Of a DNA stretch of 64,000 nt, positions 40,216 to 52,300 are shown one piece after another. Source of the DNA: Cepaea nemoralis. Lineage: Eukaryota > Mollusca > Gastropoda > Stylommatophora > Helicidae. Location: positions 1,336,501 through 1,400,500 of the forward strand of contig JACEFZ010025808.1 in the NCBI GenBank assembly GCA_014155875.1, read 5' to 3'. Below the pieces are notes generated by a model. That model ran no database searches. It was not told the DNA's origin and saw nothing but the letters and a program-made list of their open reading frames with translations. The translations under genes and the position numbers were made by a program. The first letter of the stretch is position 1; each line of letters starts with the position of its first letter.

Positions 40216-41476
40216 ATGGCAACTCCTAAAGTAACTACAGCCGAACTGAGGGCCAACGGGGAGGCAATTGGTTTAGCTGGTTCCGAGCTAACGGATTACA
40301 TACAAGAAAGAGAGCGAGAGTTTCGTCAAGCGGAAAGGGAGGAGCGTAAGGCCCAGTTGGAAGCAGAAAGGGAGGAGCGTAAGGCCCAGTTGGATGCAGA
40401 AGAAGCCACAAAGATCAGAGAACATGAATACCGCATGAAAGAGCTAGAACTCAAGACACAAACTAAGGGAGAAATAGATGGAGTGGAAGGAAATTCTTCT
40501 TCACCTGGTGCAACCCACATGAGTGGACATGGTTACCATGCCATGAAGTTTCCCTTAGCTGTCTACGATCAGTCTAAGGAACGCTTTGACCAGTACGCAT
40601 CTCGTTTCGAAGCAATGTCAGTCGCTATGGGGCTGGATCGGAGCAGATGGGCTCTTAAACTATCCCAGGGATTAATCGGTTCGGGATTTGACGTGTACAC
40701 ACGCTTACCACCAGGACAGGAAAATAATTACCAGGAATTAAAAGCCGCTTTGATGAAACATTTTGACATCACCGCAAAAACGTATAGGAAGAAGTTTAGA
40801 TCGTCTAGACGAGAGCCGGGAGAACTATTCGCCGCCTACAGTCTGAGGCTGAAATCCTATCTCCAGAAATGGATGGACTTGGCAGAATTCAAGAGGGATT
40901 ATGAGAGTCTCGAAGAGATGATGGTGGTAGACCAAATGCGAAAGCAAATGTCGAAACCTCTCAGAACCTTCTTAGGGAGAACAAGGGGCGGAACGGATTG
41001 ATGTTGTGAATAAGCTGGCGGAAAGGTTCGTGGAAGTACATGGTGAAACTGAGGAACTAAGTACACAAACCAAAGGTCAGGAGAAACCAGAGAAAAAGAA
41101 ACCTAAAAACTGGGAAGGAGAAAAAGGGGAACCTTATATAAAGCACACAGAGGAGAGTTCAGAGAAGGTGAAGGTAGGAAACCAGAGCACCTCGAATTCT
41201 CAAGCGAAACGACAGTGGTCTGAGAAGTGGTGTTCATTTTGCAAGGCGGCCTCTCACAACACCAAAGACTGCAGATCGAAACCTAAAAGTTCTTACTTCG
41301 CAGCATGCAAAGTGATTCCTACATCGGTGATCACAGACAAGGCTGAGGTCGGCGAAGGAGAAAGGAACAAAAAGGACACACGGAAACCTAGGAAGGGAAC
41401 AGGGTGCACACACTGCCAGTCGATAACACATAATACTGTGGACTGCAGATGCAAGGCAAACACGCCAATTGCATAA
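40216..41476 (+). pseudogene. gag, broken by one frameshift
   Basis: The first part (40,216-41,001, 261 codons) has a Glu/Arg-rich coiled coil with a tandem 10-codon repeat (EREERKAQLE), then a capsid-like region (FPLAVYDQSKERFDQYASRF, LIGSGFDVYTRLP, REPGELFAAYSLRLKSYLQK) of the SCAN-like kind found in some Gypsy Gags. A +1 frame change near 40,985 (in a G-rich stretch) leads to the second part, with a Lys-rich linker and two knuckles, CSFCKAASHNTKDC and CTHCQSITHNTVDC (both C-x2-C-x4-H-x4-C), ending at 41,476. The break stops normal Gag production in this copy. Confidence 0.88.
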
Positions 41477-41830
41477 CCAACCTCGAGGAATTAAAAGAGG
41501 AAGGCAAGGAAACGGTCAAGGAGATGAAAGGCACTCAGGACCAAGAGAGACCACCTGTGGTTGAACTGATTGAAGTAAATGGCCAACAGGTTGCTTGTCT
41601 CTACGATACCGGTTTGGATGGGGAAGCGGTGGTGGACGCCAGCTTGGTAAGCCCAGACCAATTTACAGGGGAGACCATAGAAATACAGCCGGCAATGAGG
41701 AGTGCTGTTACCATGACGCTGCCAATCGCCAAGGTGGAGATTAAATCCAGGTACGTCACGGGCATTATTCCAGCTGCTTTTTTTATCTGACTCCTTATTT
41801 CCCATGATCATTGGCACGAAATATGTCTTT
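41449..41830 (+). pseudogene. retroviral-type protease remnant
   Basis: Overlaps the end of gag in another frame. PVVELIEVNGQQVACLYDTG carries the Asp-Thr-Gly active-site triad, followed by an ITGEIIPA-like strand region (YVTGIIPAAFF). A frame change in a run of T near 41,780 moves to the frame reading FPMIIGTKYVFLGMP, a typical end of Gypsy proteases. Broken. Confidence 0.75.
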
Positions 41831-42916
41831 TTGGGGATGCCCAAACAGCCAGCCCAAAAGGGAACAGTAGTCAGTGGATCTCAAGGGAAGGAAAAAGAGG
41901 CAGAGACACTATGCGACAACTCAGGGATAGGAGAATTGCATACTGCCCAGAGGAAGGATACTACGTTGCATCCTTGCTACAGGAAGCTGCAAAGAAGTGC
42001 TGAGCCACCAGAACGGGGACAGTACTTTCTGAAGAATCAACTACTCTATCGGAGAGCTGGGAGGGGAGATAACCTGCATGAGCAGTGGGTGGTTCCAGAG
42101 ACCCACCGTCCTCACATTCTTCAGAGTGGACACATCATAGGCGAGAATCGACATATGGGTGTCAGAGAGACCTTGCAGCAAATATCCGGCCATTATTGCT
42201 GGCCAGGAATGACCGGAGATGTACGCCGGTGGGTGAAGTCTTGTTCGGAGTGCCAGAAAGCACCACCCAACAAGCGAATTAAGAGGAAACTAGCTCTTAA
42301 AGTGGAAGACAAAGTGGAAGTGTGGAGTCCAGCAGAGACCAATATACTCCAAGTAGGATGGAAAGGACCTTATCCTGTGGAAAAGGTGGTGTCCAAGAAC
42401 ATCTACAAAATACGGATCGGGGAAGAGAAGAAAAATCTCCCTAGACATCTCATTAGGAAATATGAAGAGAGATCCGGGAGCAAAGCTTCGCACTTTATGG
42501 TGATGGCAGCCATTGGGACAAAGGTTACCAGTCCAGACGAAGACCAGAGATCGCCAGTACAACATAGGAGGGCCTATGGGACAGTACGTGATAGGTCAGA
42601 TTTACCCAACGACAGGAGGAGGGAAATCACAAGTCAGGGAAAGGACAAGAGTGAAAGTTTCACCGGTAACCAAGTTCAGAAGGGGTGGGTAACGTCGGGA
42701 AAAGCGAGAATTACCCAGGACTCCAACCGAAGATTGGCTGACCAGATACAATATCGCCCAAGATGGTCCTGGAAGCAAAAGTCCAGGAGGATTTGGGAAA
42801 GACGACTCGGTCCGACGAGGACGAGGCGGAACATCCCCAGAGGAAAAGCCGGGGGAAACCAAGAGGACATGGAAGCAGTGTTACAATCAGGATGGGACAA
42901 TCCGTCTGTATTGTGA
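41804..42916 (+). pseudogene. integrase zinc finger joined to C-terminal module; core deleted
   Basis: A 370-codon frame. After the protease end comes a linker, then YFLKNQLLYRRAG, the HHCC site (HIIGENRHMGVRETLQ...CSECQK) and the HYCWPGMTGDVRRWVK helix. Directly after APPNKRIKRKLALK the C-terminal module appears (VEDKVEVWSPAE, GWKGPYPVEKVVSKNIYKI, the GPY/F motif). The D-D-35-E core that belongs between them, and the whole RT/RNase H that belongs before them, are missing. The last 150 residues are Arg-rich with no domain I recognise. Confidence 0.85.
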
Positions 42917-43054
42917 GCCGTCGCTGACGCAAGTCGAAAGTAGGTCGACCAGACGTACAGGAGCGAGGAGCCAACACTAGTTTCAGTCGTGAGTAGTATA
43001 GTAGGGTGTCAATTAGAGCGCCTACTGGATAATGAGGTGAGCCATGTGAGGATC

Positions 43055-43228
43055 CAATCATATCATCAACACGTGATGTTAATAGCTACTTCGCAGAAGC
43101 TCAACGCACGGTGGATGTGATGGACGTTGTTGCTGCAACTGGACTTCACAGTGGAATACATCCTTGGTAAGGAGAATGTATGAGCAGATTTCTTATCCAG
43201 ACATCCAGCTCCGGAGGAAGAAGACTAG
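43055..43228 (+). pseudogene. RNase H C-terminal fragment, out of order
   Basis: Reads TSQKLNARWM, stop, WTLLLQLDFTVEYILGKENV, stop, ADFLSRHPAPEEED. This is the end of the Gypsy RNase H domain (V-E-Y-I-x-G-K-E-N...D-x-L-S-R), which normally precedes integrase. Here it lies after the integrase C-terminus and just before the purine tract. Two stops make it non-functional. Confidence 0.85.
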
Positions 43229-43285
43229 GGTTGTGGATCATGGGAATCAAACCTACAGTGAGAAAGATTCGACGCGGTCTAATCT

Positions 43286-43301
43286 CTTAAGAGGGGGCCT
43301 A
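43286..43301 (+). promoter_or_regulatory. polypurine tract
   Basis: AAGAGGGGGCC lies immediately before the 3' LTR. Confidence 0.7.
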
Positions 43302-44898
43302 TGTCGTGAAATACTGAGAGTTAATGATTCCCAGATGGACGACTGTATACACCGACTGACCAGGTGGAGGAAGGGTTAACAAGCGAAGCAGTAATGGTAA
43401 CAAACAAAGGAGTGACCAGGCGCATGTGTTTATAGGTCAAGACACAGAAGGGGCCGGCTAACCGCACAGGTAAACTGTCGAGTGGAAAAATTGGTTTGCG
43501 ACTAAAGCAGAGAGATTATTGGACAGCATTTTGCGGTATGGATGTGAAACGGTTCAGAGCTGTAATTTTCCACTAACGATGATAATGCAGTCTGGATGTG
43601 AGGTGTCCAGCAATGTCAAGGACTATGCGGCAAAAATGACCGATATAAAGAGTGGCAACTCTTTGTGTAAGTTTAGTGTGTGTTCCAAACTGAACTGAAG
43701 GAGATATGTTCTTGAGTGGGAATAGAAATACACGTCCCTAATGATGGAAAGAGGGGATAGTAGTGTGTTATTCGCTAAGTGTTTTTCGATTCCAGGAACA
43801 TAGATGCCTAAATAAGGTATATTAGAGTATAGTTTAGCATAGGAATATAGATGTGAGTGAAGTGCATTTAACATTGCTTTCTATTAGTAGGAATAGTATA
43901 GACGATTAGGTGAATCTTCTATCCTATGTCAGAGTGGGTTTTTTCGGAAGCCTTTTCATTTCGGCTGGAGGAAAAGACACTCACATAGGAGGGAAGAGGA
44001 AGCAGACACAGATCTCATTATTAAATGTATATCACACAGGTTTCCATACCAGTGCGGGACTTATCAACTAAGAGATAAAACAGATGGCTGTGGTCAAGAT
44101 CACTCAGTGTTGATAACCCACAAGAAAGCACTTTAAAGTAATAAAGCACGACACTTGTGCATAAGAAAGGAAGGAAAAGAAGTGGCATCTTAATAAGTCA
44201 GGAGGACAGAGAATGGAAAATAGAGATCATACAAACTAAAGAAAAAAGACTCAAATTACTCAGTATCGAAGAGTTGCAAGGTGCATACAAAGTGCCTATA
44301 TCAATTAAGAACTATCCAGTGTAGAACTTTTACAGGACAAAAATAGAGAATACTAGAAACTCGATGTGTTTTCCAGGATGGAATTAAGAACGCTATAAGA
44401 TACTAAAGAACATTCAGGTTAAGCTGACAGCATATGGTGATCGGGTTAAATACATTCATACAGTGGTGAACATTTTTCATTACAAAAAACGGATATATCT
44501 ACAGACTCAAGCAGACGGAGCTGTCAGGGTGAGACCGTTCTGTTATATCTATGTCATGTCCTGTACTCTAGCTGAGAGAAGAGACGAGAGAAGCCACGGA
44601 GACTATCTATCAACATCTTATCTGGCAGCCACACTAGAAGAACATACCAACTACATAGACAATATCCATACATACACCAGACATAGTTTTTATTAATAAA
44701 TCTTTTATCTTATCGTTGAAAGGAACTGTTGTCGGAGTATGTGTTGAGGGAATAATAGAGAGAGTGAAAGAAATAGATATATGGAAGGGAAGACAGAAGA
44801 GAGGAGTGTAGACCAAAGTCAGTCAATAATCCCAACAGATAATAAGTTTAAAGATGTGCTTGTTGAGTCCAGTCTCCTCTCGGGAAATTAACAGGACA
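43302..44898 (+). repeat. 3' LTR (1597 bp)
   Basis: Same length as the 5' LTR. Differences I noticed include 38,361 (A) against T, the CACAATAAATCAC/CACAAGAAAGCAC pair, GGAATGAAAAG/GGAAGGAAAAG and the penultimate GGGAATTT/GGGAAATT. Confidence 0.93.
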
Positions 44899-44903
44899 AC
44901 AAT

Positions 44904-47264
44904 ATTTCAATATTATTCTATAGCCCTGGCTGGGATAGGTCTTTGCTTGCCAAGCCTCCTCCGTTTCCCCCGGACTCACTGTCACTCTCTCTTTCGACCT
45001 CAGGACCTATTTCCTGCAGGGTCGTTCTGACTGACACGCATACAACATGACGTTCTTCAACATATTTGTAATTGTAAATTTAATAACTCAATACATAACA
45101 GCACAGAAAAAATATCTGGCGATTAACTCATAAACATCTACACACAATCTAGAGAGAAAACTAGTCCATACAATATCAACACAAATATAAATATCCTAGA
45201 TCATCGTTTTCCATATTGTCCCATGAATTCACAACCACCTCACAGCAAGTTCCCTGGTCTTTATTTCCCGCGTAGGTTGTTCGAACAACAAGGTTCCATC
45301 GATCCACGATTCCAAGTTTCCGTGGCCTACACGAATGTAGTGTGTCCAATGGTTAGGGAAAGTGCCCTGGGATCACGTGGCACAATTTTGGTGGGGAAAT
45401 ACTCAAGGAGAATAAATAGGATATATGCACGGGTGTGTCAGTGACTTAGGCGGGATTTAGCCCAAAATGCAAACATACTCGATCCCAGCTCAACGAAAAG
45501 CCTGCCGAGGTGTTCTGAAAGTATTCGTTCGGGCCCGCCGTGGTTCTATCTGGTATAGCCCAACAGCAGCAGGGACTTCATAGTAAACATAATGTTCTAT
45601 GTCGATGCTCTGTCGAAACTTCCGGCTATATTCGCCGTCAAAAGAAGGATCCTGTAAAGTTAAAACAATTTTGAGAGCCTCTGGTGTAAACTTCATATAC
45701 AGCCGGCATGGAGATTCCAATGGTCTCAGCATGTCGGTTGCCATACATAAAATACATACAATTACCTAGTATTCAATTGTCTTCATACCACACTCCTCTC
45801 CACACTCATACCATGCCTTTATTAATATTGGGCACATACCTTCTCAGGCTTCCCTCTCACTTGCAAACCTTGCCTTTCTCACGACAAAGCTATTGTGGAG
45901 TAGTGTGTGTAATTATGTATGTTTCCTACTCTTAACTAATCATAATAGTGGGTCTGTATGGACCGCAGTGCATCTCCCTCCCCCATCCCTAGCAAGAACA
46001 GGAAAGAGGAAACTACCCTGTCCGGCCGCCGCTCTTGTCTGAGCTGTCACCGCAATGTATCGGCCGTGTCTCACATAACCCATACATTCAGATGAGCTCA
46101 GGTTCTCTCAGGGAGACAGGGAAGTCCATTTATACTCCCAACATCCTCCTATCGACCAGGAACCACCCGGTCCACCTGCACCCCCCCCCCCATCAGCCGA
46201 AAGACGAAAGAGATAGCACAGTGGATCGCCTCTTCTGGCTCAAGAAGATATAACTCAGATGGGTGGAACCGGTCCCCACGGAGCCCCTCCCTCCCCTCGA
46301 CATGCCATAGCTATAGAATGTTTATATTCAAATGAAAGAGGACACTAAACAGAGGTAAAGCCATAGGGAGAAAGATAGCCCCCCCCCCCCCTGTTTTTCC
46401 GCCGCCAAGAATAAGCGACATCATCTGGGAAAAGATATTGCCCCGATTTGTTCCCCCGCCATGCCAAGATCTAGACGCCTAGCCAGATTGGCAAGACTGC
46501 CGTTTCACCAATTCGTCCCATTATTTGAGACGACCAAGCTTAATATGCCCAGGTCTGGCAGGACCAATTATTCTAAATTACCTTTCATTCCCCAGCAGTA
46601 GGATGCGGCACTTTATCTGTAAAATTCTTTAAAATTTCAATACATTGTGCCGACAACAACCGACAAGGTTGACAACGGACATTTCACGCCAACCATTACC
46701 CTAGGTCATATTTGGTGCAAGGCGTGCCATTGGGTTTTCCCGAAGAACAGATGGATTACAAAGTATTCGTGTCAAATGCTCGGGTTATGAAAGTAACCCA
46801 GAGAATTATAGGTATGAGGACATGGGCCACTGGGGTTTCGCTACACAAACGCTGACTCGTTGGACTAAACATGCATGACCGAGTCACCAACGTGGGGCTC
46901 GTGGAGAGGACTGCCAGATGATCCAGAGGTGAAGACAGGCCACTGACGTTGGACAGAACATCCATTGAGAATATCTGTTGATAGTATAACTAAACAAGCT
47001 TTGTCTGGAATCCACAAGACATAATACATAGAGGCAGACATAAAACACACAGAGAAGAGCGGTGGAAGCATAATAGTATTGCGAGGACACGGACGGAACT
47101 GCAGACGATAGCTAAGGATAGCACGGTTTGGAGTTGGTTAGTTGAAGGCCTATTTCCCTATAAGGGATAAAGAACCAAAGACAAAGAAGACGGTACTGAT
47201 TTGATATGCTATAAAACCAACAAATAGGACTTATTATTGTCATGCAGTCAATCTACGCTAGGAC
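44904..47264. other. unassigned region
   Basis: No recognised gene over about 2.4 kb. Open frames at 45,223-45,444 (+) and 45,490-45,744 (-; 84 codons, contains SFDGEYSRKFRQSIDIEHYV) have no domain I know. Two poly-C runs (about 46,180 and 46,381) are present. Parts may be old transposon sequence. Confidence 0.45.
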
Positions 47265-47752
47265 GATCAACACACTGAAACTGCTTACGTCAAGAACATT
47301 CTACAAATGTCGCTGGTATTCTTTGGCATACGGTTGTGAATCCTGGAAATTAGTAAAGATGCGAAAAACATCCATAGTAGCCTCGGAGATGTGGTTGTGT
47401 GGAAGAATGCTGAAAATTCGGACAGCCAAAATGATCAAGTAGGACGTTTTAAGGGACGATGTGTCGCAAAGACAACTTATCACAAACATCAGAAAGAGGC
47501 AGTCTTCTTTTTCATTTTGCCACGTTATGAGAATAAAACAACAGCTGGAACATGTTGTGACAACCGGAAATATTTGAGGAAAGAGAGATAGAGGAAGACA
47601 ACGTGAAAAGATCCTTGACAGTCTTGTGTCATGGCACGGAAGGGAGTCAATACACGAATTGATCCATGACGTCGGAGATCGTAATTTGTGGAGAGGCATG
47701 ATCGCCCACGCCAGACGGCAAGGCACTGGATGATGATTATTATTATTTTGCA
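47265..47752 (+). pseudogene. decayed LINE ORF2 C-terminal region
   Basis: SLAYGCESWKLVKM and VASEMWLCGRMLKI, then after stops and shifts QRQLITNIRKRQSSF, CHVMRIKQQLEHVVTTGN, ILDSLVSWHGRES-equivalent codons and a terminus near 47,728 followed by a GATGATGATTATTATT tail. It is the same region as the LINE at 27.5-28.2 kb but much older. No core enzyme domains. Confidence 0.8.
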
Positions 47753-48321
47753 TTCATCCGTTACTCACTTTTCTTCGCAAAGCCCAGGATTGAAGCAGGG
47801 TTGTCATGACCAGCCAGATCTCAGATTGTGACATTAAATGCGTAATGGCCGCCTCTATCTCTCTAATAGTTCTCTATTACGCTCCACACTTTTCATCAAA
47901 AATTCTGCCACTGATGTTTGCATTGAGAGATTACCCTCTTTGGACAACAATCACACTCAAATTAATATTCCGTTAACATAATTGTTAATGTTAGCCGTTG
48001 ATGGACCCTAATATAACTTCTTTTTGAGGTTGAACGTGGTAGAGGTAATCGGATCAGAAAAAGAAAAAAAAATGTTTGCATTACTTCACATCCTGAATTA
48101 CTTCAGTGTAACACTCACACAAAAAAGTAATCACAACTTTACGATCAAGACTGATCGTCCGTCTAAGAATTATTGCCCAATTCCACTGACCAGAGTGTCT
48201 ATACTAGCTAGAAACATGGACCACACTAGCAACTTTGTGAGATAGATATATGTGGTTAGTTGGTGTGTGCGGAAACAAAGACAATTAAGAGGAGAAGAAC
48301 AGGAATAAGAAGACGAGGAGG
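47753..48321. other. unassigned spacer
   Basis: No recognised gene or repeat before the first GAA tract. Confidence 0.5.
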
Positions 48322-48355
48322 GAAGAAGAAGAAGAAGAAGAAGAAGAAGAAGAAG

Positions 48356-48385
<30 letters not shown>
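48322..48385. repeat. (GAA)n microsatellite 1
   Basis: Pure GAA tract of about 64 bp. The poly-Lys frame across it is an artefact. Confidence 0.98.
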
Positions 48386-48386
<1 letters not shown>

Positions 48387-48906
48387 GTCAGAATCTTGCA
48401 TTTAACAATAACACAGGCTCGTACTTAATAACAAGTGTGATACAAACACGGTCACAGAATGACTTGACGTGACACACTGCACATACAATTCAAACACTTT
48501 ATTCACACTGTTCGCTCATCACAACCATCATATTCATCGCGCAATTACAATATCGATGTCATAATACAATCAATAGAAATATCAATGCAATGTATACAAC
48601 TCACAATCCTACACAACAGGCGCACAGTCTCCTATTCTCACACAGGCTTTCTATCTATTATCCTTCATACACATACGAGCACCATTCAGTCCGTCTGTCC
48701 TGTACAACAGTCTCCAGCCGTCCGGCGTTAACCACTGTGAGTTCTCGCCAATCGGGGTTGTGTCCCAGCGTGGACTTCATGTCCCACGCATGCCTTGACT
48801 GACCATTCCTGACACAGCGTGGGTAGCGTCGCTCACAGGTAGCCCTGGCCGTAATCACAAGGCGTCATTGACGACGACGCGGTAGAACTGATGGGGAGAT
48901 TATGAC
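48386..48906. other. unassigned spacer between GAA tracts
   Basis: About 520 bp of mixed-composition sequence. No domain or RNA gene recognised. Confidence 0.5.
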
Positions 48907-49052
48907 AAGAAGAAGAAGAAGAAGAAGAAGATGAGGAAGAAGAAGAAGAAGAAGAAGAAGAAGAAGAAGAAGAAGAAGAAGAAGAAGAAGAAGAAGAAGA
49001 AGAAGAAGAAGAAGAAGAAGAAGAAGAAGACGAAGAAGAAGAAGAAGAAGAA
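48907..49052. repeat. (GAA)n microsatellite 2
   Basis: About 145 bp with two single-base interruptions (GATGAG at about 48,931 and GAC at 49,030). Poly-Ser, poly-Leu and poly-Phe minus frames are artefacts. Confidence 0.98.
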
Positions 49053-49356
49053 AAAATCGCCGTCCAAGCAACAGAAGAAGAGGAAATAGAGGAAGACAAA
49101 TAAGATTTGGAGAAGGATAAATATCACGACAGATCGACTCGGATATAATATGACACCATTATCCACTGCCACCATTTCCATTAAAACATACAAACAAATT
49201 CTGACCCTTAGGTGTAAAGTGTTAGGTTGTAAGATATTCTAGGCTGCAACACGTGAGTTGGAGTGGCCTCTTTCCTTCTTCAAAACCTGTCCATCCCAAT
49301 TAATCATGCAGTTCTTAACAGACTCGGGTGGACACCTGATGAGGCTGCGCAGATGT
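49053..49356. other. unassigned spacer
   Basis: About 300 bp leading into the large array. The last 60 bp drift into array-like sequence (CCCCAGTCGTCACAGACG). Confidence 0.5.
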
Positions 49357-52300
49357 CCCCAGTCGTCACAGACGAGACACAGAGTTATACCAGTGATGGT
49401 CTCCCAGTCGTAACATACGTAGACACAGAGTTGTACCAGTGCTGGTCTCCCAGTCGTCACAGACGTAGACACAGAGTTGTACCAGTGATGGTCTCCCAGT
49501 CGTCACAGACGTAGACACAGAGTTGTACCAGTGCTGGTCTCCCAGTCGTCACAGACGTAGACATAGAGTTGTACCAGTGCTGGTCTCCCAGTCGCCACAG
49601 ACGTAGACACAGAGTTGTACCAGTGCTGGTCTCCCAGTCACCACAGACGTAGATACAGAGTTGTACCAGTGATGGTATCCTAGTCGTCACAATCGTAGAC
49701 ACAGAGTTGTACCAGTGCTGGTCTCCCAGTCGCCACAGACATAGACATAGAGTTGTACCAGTGCTGGTCTCCCAGTCGCCACAGACGTAGACACAGAGTT
49801 GTACCAGTGCTGGTCTCCCAGTCGCCACAGACGTAGATACAGAGTTGTACCAGTGCTGGTCTCACAGTCGTCACAGACGAGACACAGAGTTGTACTAATG
49901 CTGGTCTCCCAGTCGTCACAGACGTAGACACAGAGTTGTATCAGTTCTGGTCTCCCAGTCGCCACAGACGTAGACACAGAGTTGTACCAGTGCTGGTCTC
50001 ACAGTCGCCAAAGACGAGACACAGAGTTGTACCAGTGCTGGTCTCCCAGTCGTCACAGACGTAGACACAGAGTTGTACTAATGCTGGTCTCCCAGTCGTC
50101 ACAGACGTAGACACAGAGTTGTACCAGTTGTGGTATCCCAGTCACCACAGACGTAGACACAGAGTTGTACCAGTGCTGGTCTTCCAGTCGTCACAGACGT
50201 AGACATAGAGTTGTACCAGTGCTGGTCTCCCAGTCGTCACAGACGTAGACACAGAGTTGTACTAATGCTGGTCTCCCAGTCGTCACAGACGTAGACACAG
50301 AGTTGTACCAGTTCTGGTATAACAGTCGCCACAGACGTAGACACAGAGTTGTACCAGTGCTGGTCTTCCAGTCGTCACGGACGTAGACACAGAGTTGTAC
50401 CAGTGCTGGTCTCCCAGTCGTCACAGACGTAGACACAGAGTTGTACTAATGCTGGTCTCCCAGTCGTCACAGACGTAGACACAGAGTTGTACCAGTGCTG
50501 GTCTCCCAGTCCTCACAGACGTAGACACAGAGTTGTACCAGTGCTGGTCTCCCAGTCGTCACAGACGTAGACATAGAGTTGTACCAGTGCTGGTCTCCCA
50601 GTCGCCACAGACGTAGACACAGAGTTGTACCAGTGCTGGTCTCCCAGTCACCACAGACGTAGACACAGAGTTGTACCAGTGCTGGTCTCCCAGTCACCAC
50701 AGACGTAGACACAGAGTTGTACCAGTGCTGGTATCCTAGTCGTCACAAATGTAGACACAGAGTTGTACCAGTGCAGGTCCCCCCAGTCGTCACAGTCGTA
50801 GACACAGAGTTGTACCAGTGCTGGTCTCCCAGTCGCCACAGACATAGACATAGAGTTGTAACAGTGCTGGTCTCCCAGTCGCCACAGAGGTAGACACAGA
50901 GTTGTACCAGTGCTGGTCTCCCAGTCGCCACAGACGTATATACAGAGTTGTACCAGTGCTGGTCTCACAGTCGTCACAGACGAGACACAGAGTTGTTCTA
51001 ATGCTGGTCTCCCAGTCGTCACAGACGTAGACACAGAGTTGTACCAGTGCTGGTCTCCAAGTCGCCACAGACGTAGACACAGAGTTGTACCAGTGCTGGT
51101 CTCCCAGTCGCCACAGACGTAGACACAGAGTTGTACCAGTGCTGGTCTCACAGTCGCAACAGACGAGACACAGAGTTGTACCAGTGCTGGTCTCCCAGTC
51201 GTCACAGACGTAGACACAGAGTTGTACTAATGCTGGTCTCCCAGTCGTCACAGACGTAGACACAGAGTTGTACCAGTTCTGGTATCCCAGTCGCCACAGA
51301 CGTAGACACAGAGTTGTACCAGTGCTGGTCTTCCAGTCGTCACAGACGTAGACACTGAGTTGTACCAGTGCTGGTCTCCCAGTCGTCACAGACGTAGACA
51401 CAGAGTTGTACTAATGCTGGTCTCCCAGTCGTCACAGACGTAGACACAGAGTTGTACCAGTGCTAGTCTCCCAGTCGTCACAGACGTAGACACAGATTTG
51501 TAACAGTGCTGGTCTAACAGTCGTCACAGACGTAGACACAGAGTTGTACCAGTGCTGGTCTAACAGTCGCCACAGACGTAGACACAGACTTGTACTAATG
51601 CTGGTCTCCCAGTCGTCACAGACGTAGACACAGAGTTGTACTAATGTTGGTCTCCCAGTTGTCACAGACGTAGACACAGAGTTGTACCAGTGCTGGTCTC
51701 CCAGTCGTCACAGACGTAGACACAGAGTTGTACCAGTGCTGGTCTCCCAGTCGTCACAGACGTAGACACAGAGTTGTACCAGTGCTGGTCTCCCAGTCGT
51801 CACAGACGTAGACACAGAGTTGTACTAATGCTGTTCTCCCAGTCGTCACAGACGTAGACACAGAGTTGTACTAATGCCGGTCTCCCAGTCGTCACAGACG
51901 TAGACACAGAGTTGTACTAATGCTGGTCTCCCAGTCGTCACAGACGTAGACACAGAGTTGTACCAGTGCTGGTCTCCCAGTCGTCACAGACGTAGACACA
52001 GAGTTGTACCAGTGCTTGTCTCCCAGTCGTCACAGACGTAGACACAGAGTTGTACCAGTGCTGGTCTCCCAGTCGTCACAGACGTAGACACAGAGTTGTA
52101 CCAGTGCTGGTCTCTCAGTCGCCACATACGTAGACACAGAGTTGTACCAGTGCTGGTCTCCCAGTCGTCACAGACGTAGACACAGAGTTGTACTAGTGCT
52201 GGTCTCCCAGTCGCCACAGACGAGACACAGTGTTGTACTAATGCTGGTCTCCCAGTCGTCACAGACGTAGACACAGAGTTGTACCAGTGCTGGTCTCCCA

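Larger units (their letters stand above)
38136..44898 (+). mobile_element. non-autonomous Ty3/Gypsy-like element with 1.6-kb LTRs
   Basis: The 5-bp target duplication ACAAT lies at 38,131-38,135 and 44,899-44,903. LTRs of 1597 bp each (38,136-39,732; 43,302-44,898) begin TGTCGTGAAA and end ACAGGACA, with about six differences noticed. The 3.6-kb interior holds gag, a protease piece, the integrase zinc-binding and C-terminal parts, and an RNase H tail, but no RT and no integrase core. It could only move with enzymes supplied by a relative. Confidence 0.95.

Noticed and set aside
45490..45744. Short minus ORF as a host gene exon
   Set aside because: 84 codons, no recognised domain, no splice evidence, flanked by transposons. 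Left as unassigned.
48833..49193. Poly-Ser/Leu/Phe proteins
   Set aside because: Three frames of one GAA microsatellite.
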